From Caldinitratiruptor microaerophilus (GTDB taxonomy: Bacteria > Bacillota > Sulfobacillia > Symbiobacteriales > ZC4RG38): 64,000 nucleotides of DNA. The notes beneath the pieces are model-generated. The model ran no database searches. It had not been told where the DNA came from and saw nothing but the letters and a program-made list of their open reading frames with translations. The position numbers were made by a program, and so were the translations under genes. The stretch covers positions 2,480,001 through 2,544,000 of the forward strand of contig NZ_AP025628.1 of the NCBI RefSeq assembly GCF_025999835.1, in the 5' to 3' direction. Below are positions 63,658 through 64,000 of the stretch, piece by piece (position 1 is the first letter of the stretch; every line of letters starts with the position of its first letter).

Positions 63658-64000
63658 TCATCCCCTTCTCGCCTGCTCTCCCCGGAGCCCCGGACCGGGC
63701 TGCGCCGGACCAGCCTGCGGGGCGGGGGCCGGCCGGCCGATCTCCTCCCGGGTCTCGATCAGCACCCGGAGCCCCAGGTAATCCGGCGTCCGGACCTTTT
63801 CCTGGATCTCCCTCCGCACCACCCGGTCGGTCCCGGGCTGGAGCTGCCAGCGCACCCGTTCCTCCAGGGACCGGATGGCCTCCTCCCGGGCGGCCTCCGG
63901 GCTCCTGGGCACCCGCATGAGACGGGTTTCCTCGTAAATCTCAGTCGTAAGTTCGACGGGGGGTCGCCAATTCCTCCACCCGGGCAGGCCCACCGACCGG
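63658..64000 (-). CDS. yqfD: sporulation protein YqfD, C-terminal part (cut by window edge)
   Basis: The frame is open to the right edge and continues beyond. The visible C-terminal part, ELTTEIYEETRLMRVPRSPE, then AAREEAIRSLEERVRWQLQP and RVLIETREEIG, matches the end of YqfD, a membrane protein required for sporulation in Bacillus. A Pro/Gly-rich tail ends the protein 10 bases before phoH. The first in-window start codon at 63993 is internal. The gene supports a spore-former. Confidence 0.8.
   Translation of the reverse strand, partial: RSVGLPGWRNWRPPVELTTEIYEETRLMRVPRSPEAAREEAIRSLEERVRWQLQPGTDRVVRREIQEKVRTPDYLGLRVLIETREEIGRPAPAPQAGPAQPGPGLRGEQARRG

Overview
The window is GC-rich chromosomal DNA (roughly two thirds G+C by eye) with strong Shine-Dalgarno sites, many GTG starts and short gene overlaps. 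On the minus strand, from the right edge leftwards, the genes run yqfD - phoH - pgpH(yqfF) - ybeY - dgkA - DUF502 - cdd - era - mgtE - recO ... glyQ - glyS ... ppsR - ppdK - dnaG - rpoD ... trmK. This is the Bacillus/Clostridia yqfD-to-sigA neighbourhood. Together with alpha/beta-type GlyRS behind a T-box, YqfD and a GerMN protein, it points to a GC-rich (possibly thermophilic, Symbiobacterium/Thermaerobacter-like) Firmicute. The lineage is inferred from gene order, not from any rRNA.

Layout. 0-7 kb: aminotransferase (cut by the left edge), TetR regulator with a candidate operator, an ACP-like protein without serine, GABA aminotransferase, HD hydrolase, cobalamin adenosyltransferase, Nudix, TrmK, glutaredoxin behind a CsoR-like palindrome, GroES. 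7-19 kb: a signalling block with response regulator, hybrid histidine kinase and Hpt, a transmembrane MCP, a nickel permease and peroxiredoxin pair, two divergent PAS/HD-GYP phosphodiesterases, a membrane GGDEF cyclase with a long leader, and a small flavoprotein. 19.5-26.8 kb: tRNA(CAU), rpoD, dnaG, ppdK and ppsR, with a perfect CRP/FNR-type palindrome upstream of ppsR. 26.9-44.4 kb: a chemosensory island. 44.9-64 kb: dipeptidase, copper chaperone, glyQS with T-box, YyaL, DNA polymerase IV, and the recO-to-yqfD block.

The most unusual part is the chemosensory operon (40.9 to 31.2 kb, minus strand): tandem-tip MCP, CheW, CheD, CheB, CheA, a HEAT-repeat protein, CheR, CheY, an Hpt-CheW fusion and a soluble MCP. 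The CheA has regulatory, dimerisation, kinase and CheW-like domains but no phosphoacceptor Hpt domain. That domain sits on a separate protein fused directly to a CheW domain. This is a split histidine kinase like that described for Rhodobacter CheA3/CheA4. Further downstream lie a CheY-like protein whose phosphoacceptor Asp is Asn, CheX, a small protein and FliG, then a scar containing the start of flhF fused to a duplicate of the small protein.

Upstream of the island, another MCP is preceded by a clear c-di-GMP-I (GEMM) riboswitch followed by an intrinsic terminator. With the two HD-GYP proteins and the GGDEF cyclase in the same window, this suggests c-di-GMP sets receptor composition while the split kinase handles receptor output. 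AT-rich intergenic patches sharing ATCAAT/ATTGAT motifs lie beside several of these signalling genes and may mark a common regulator.
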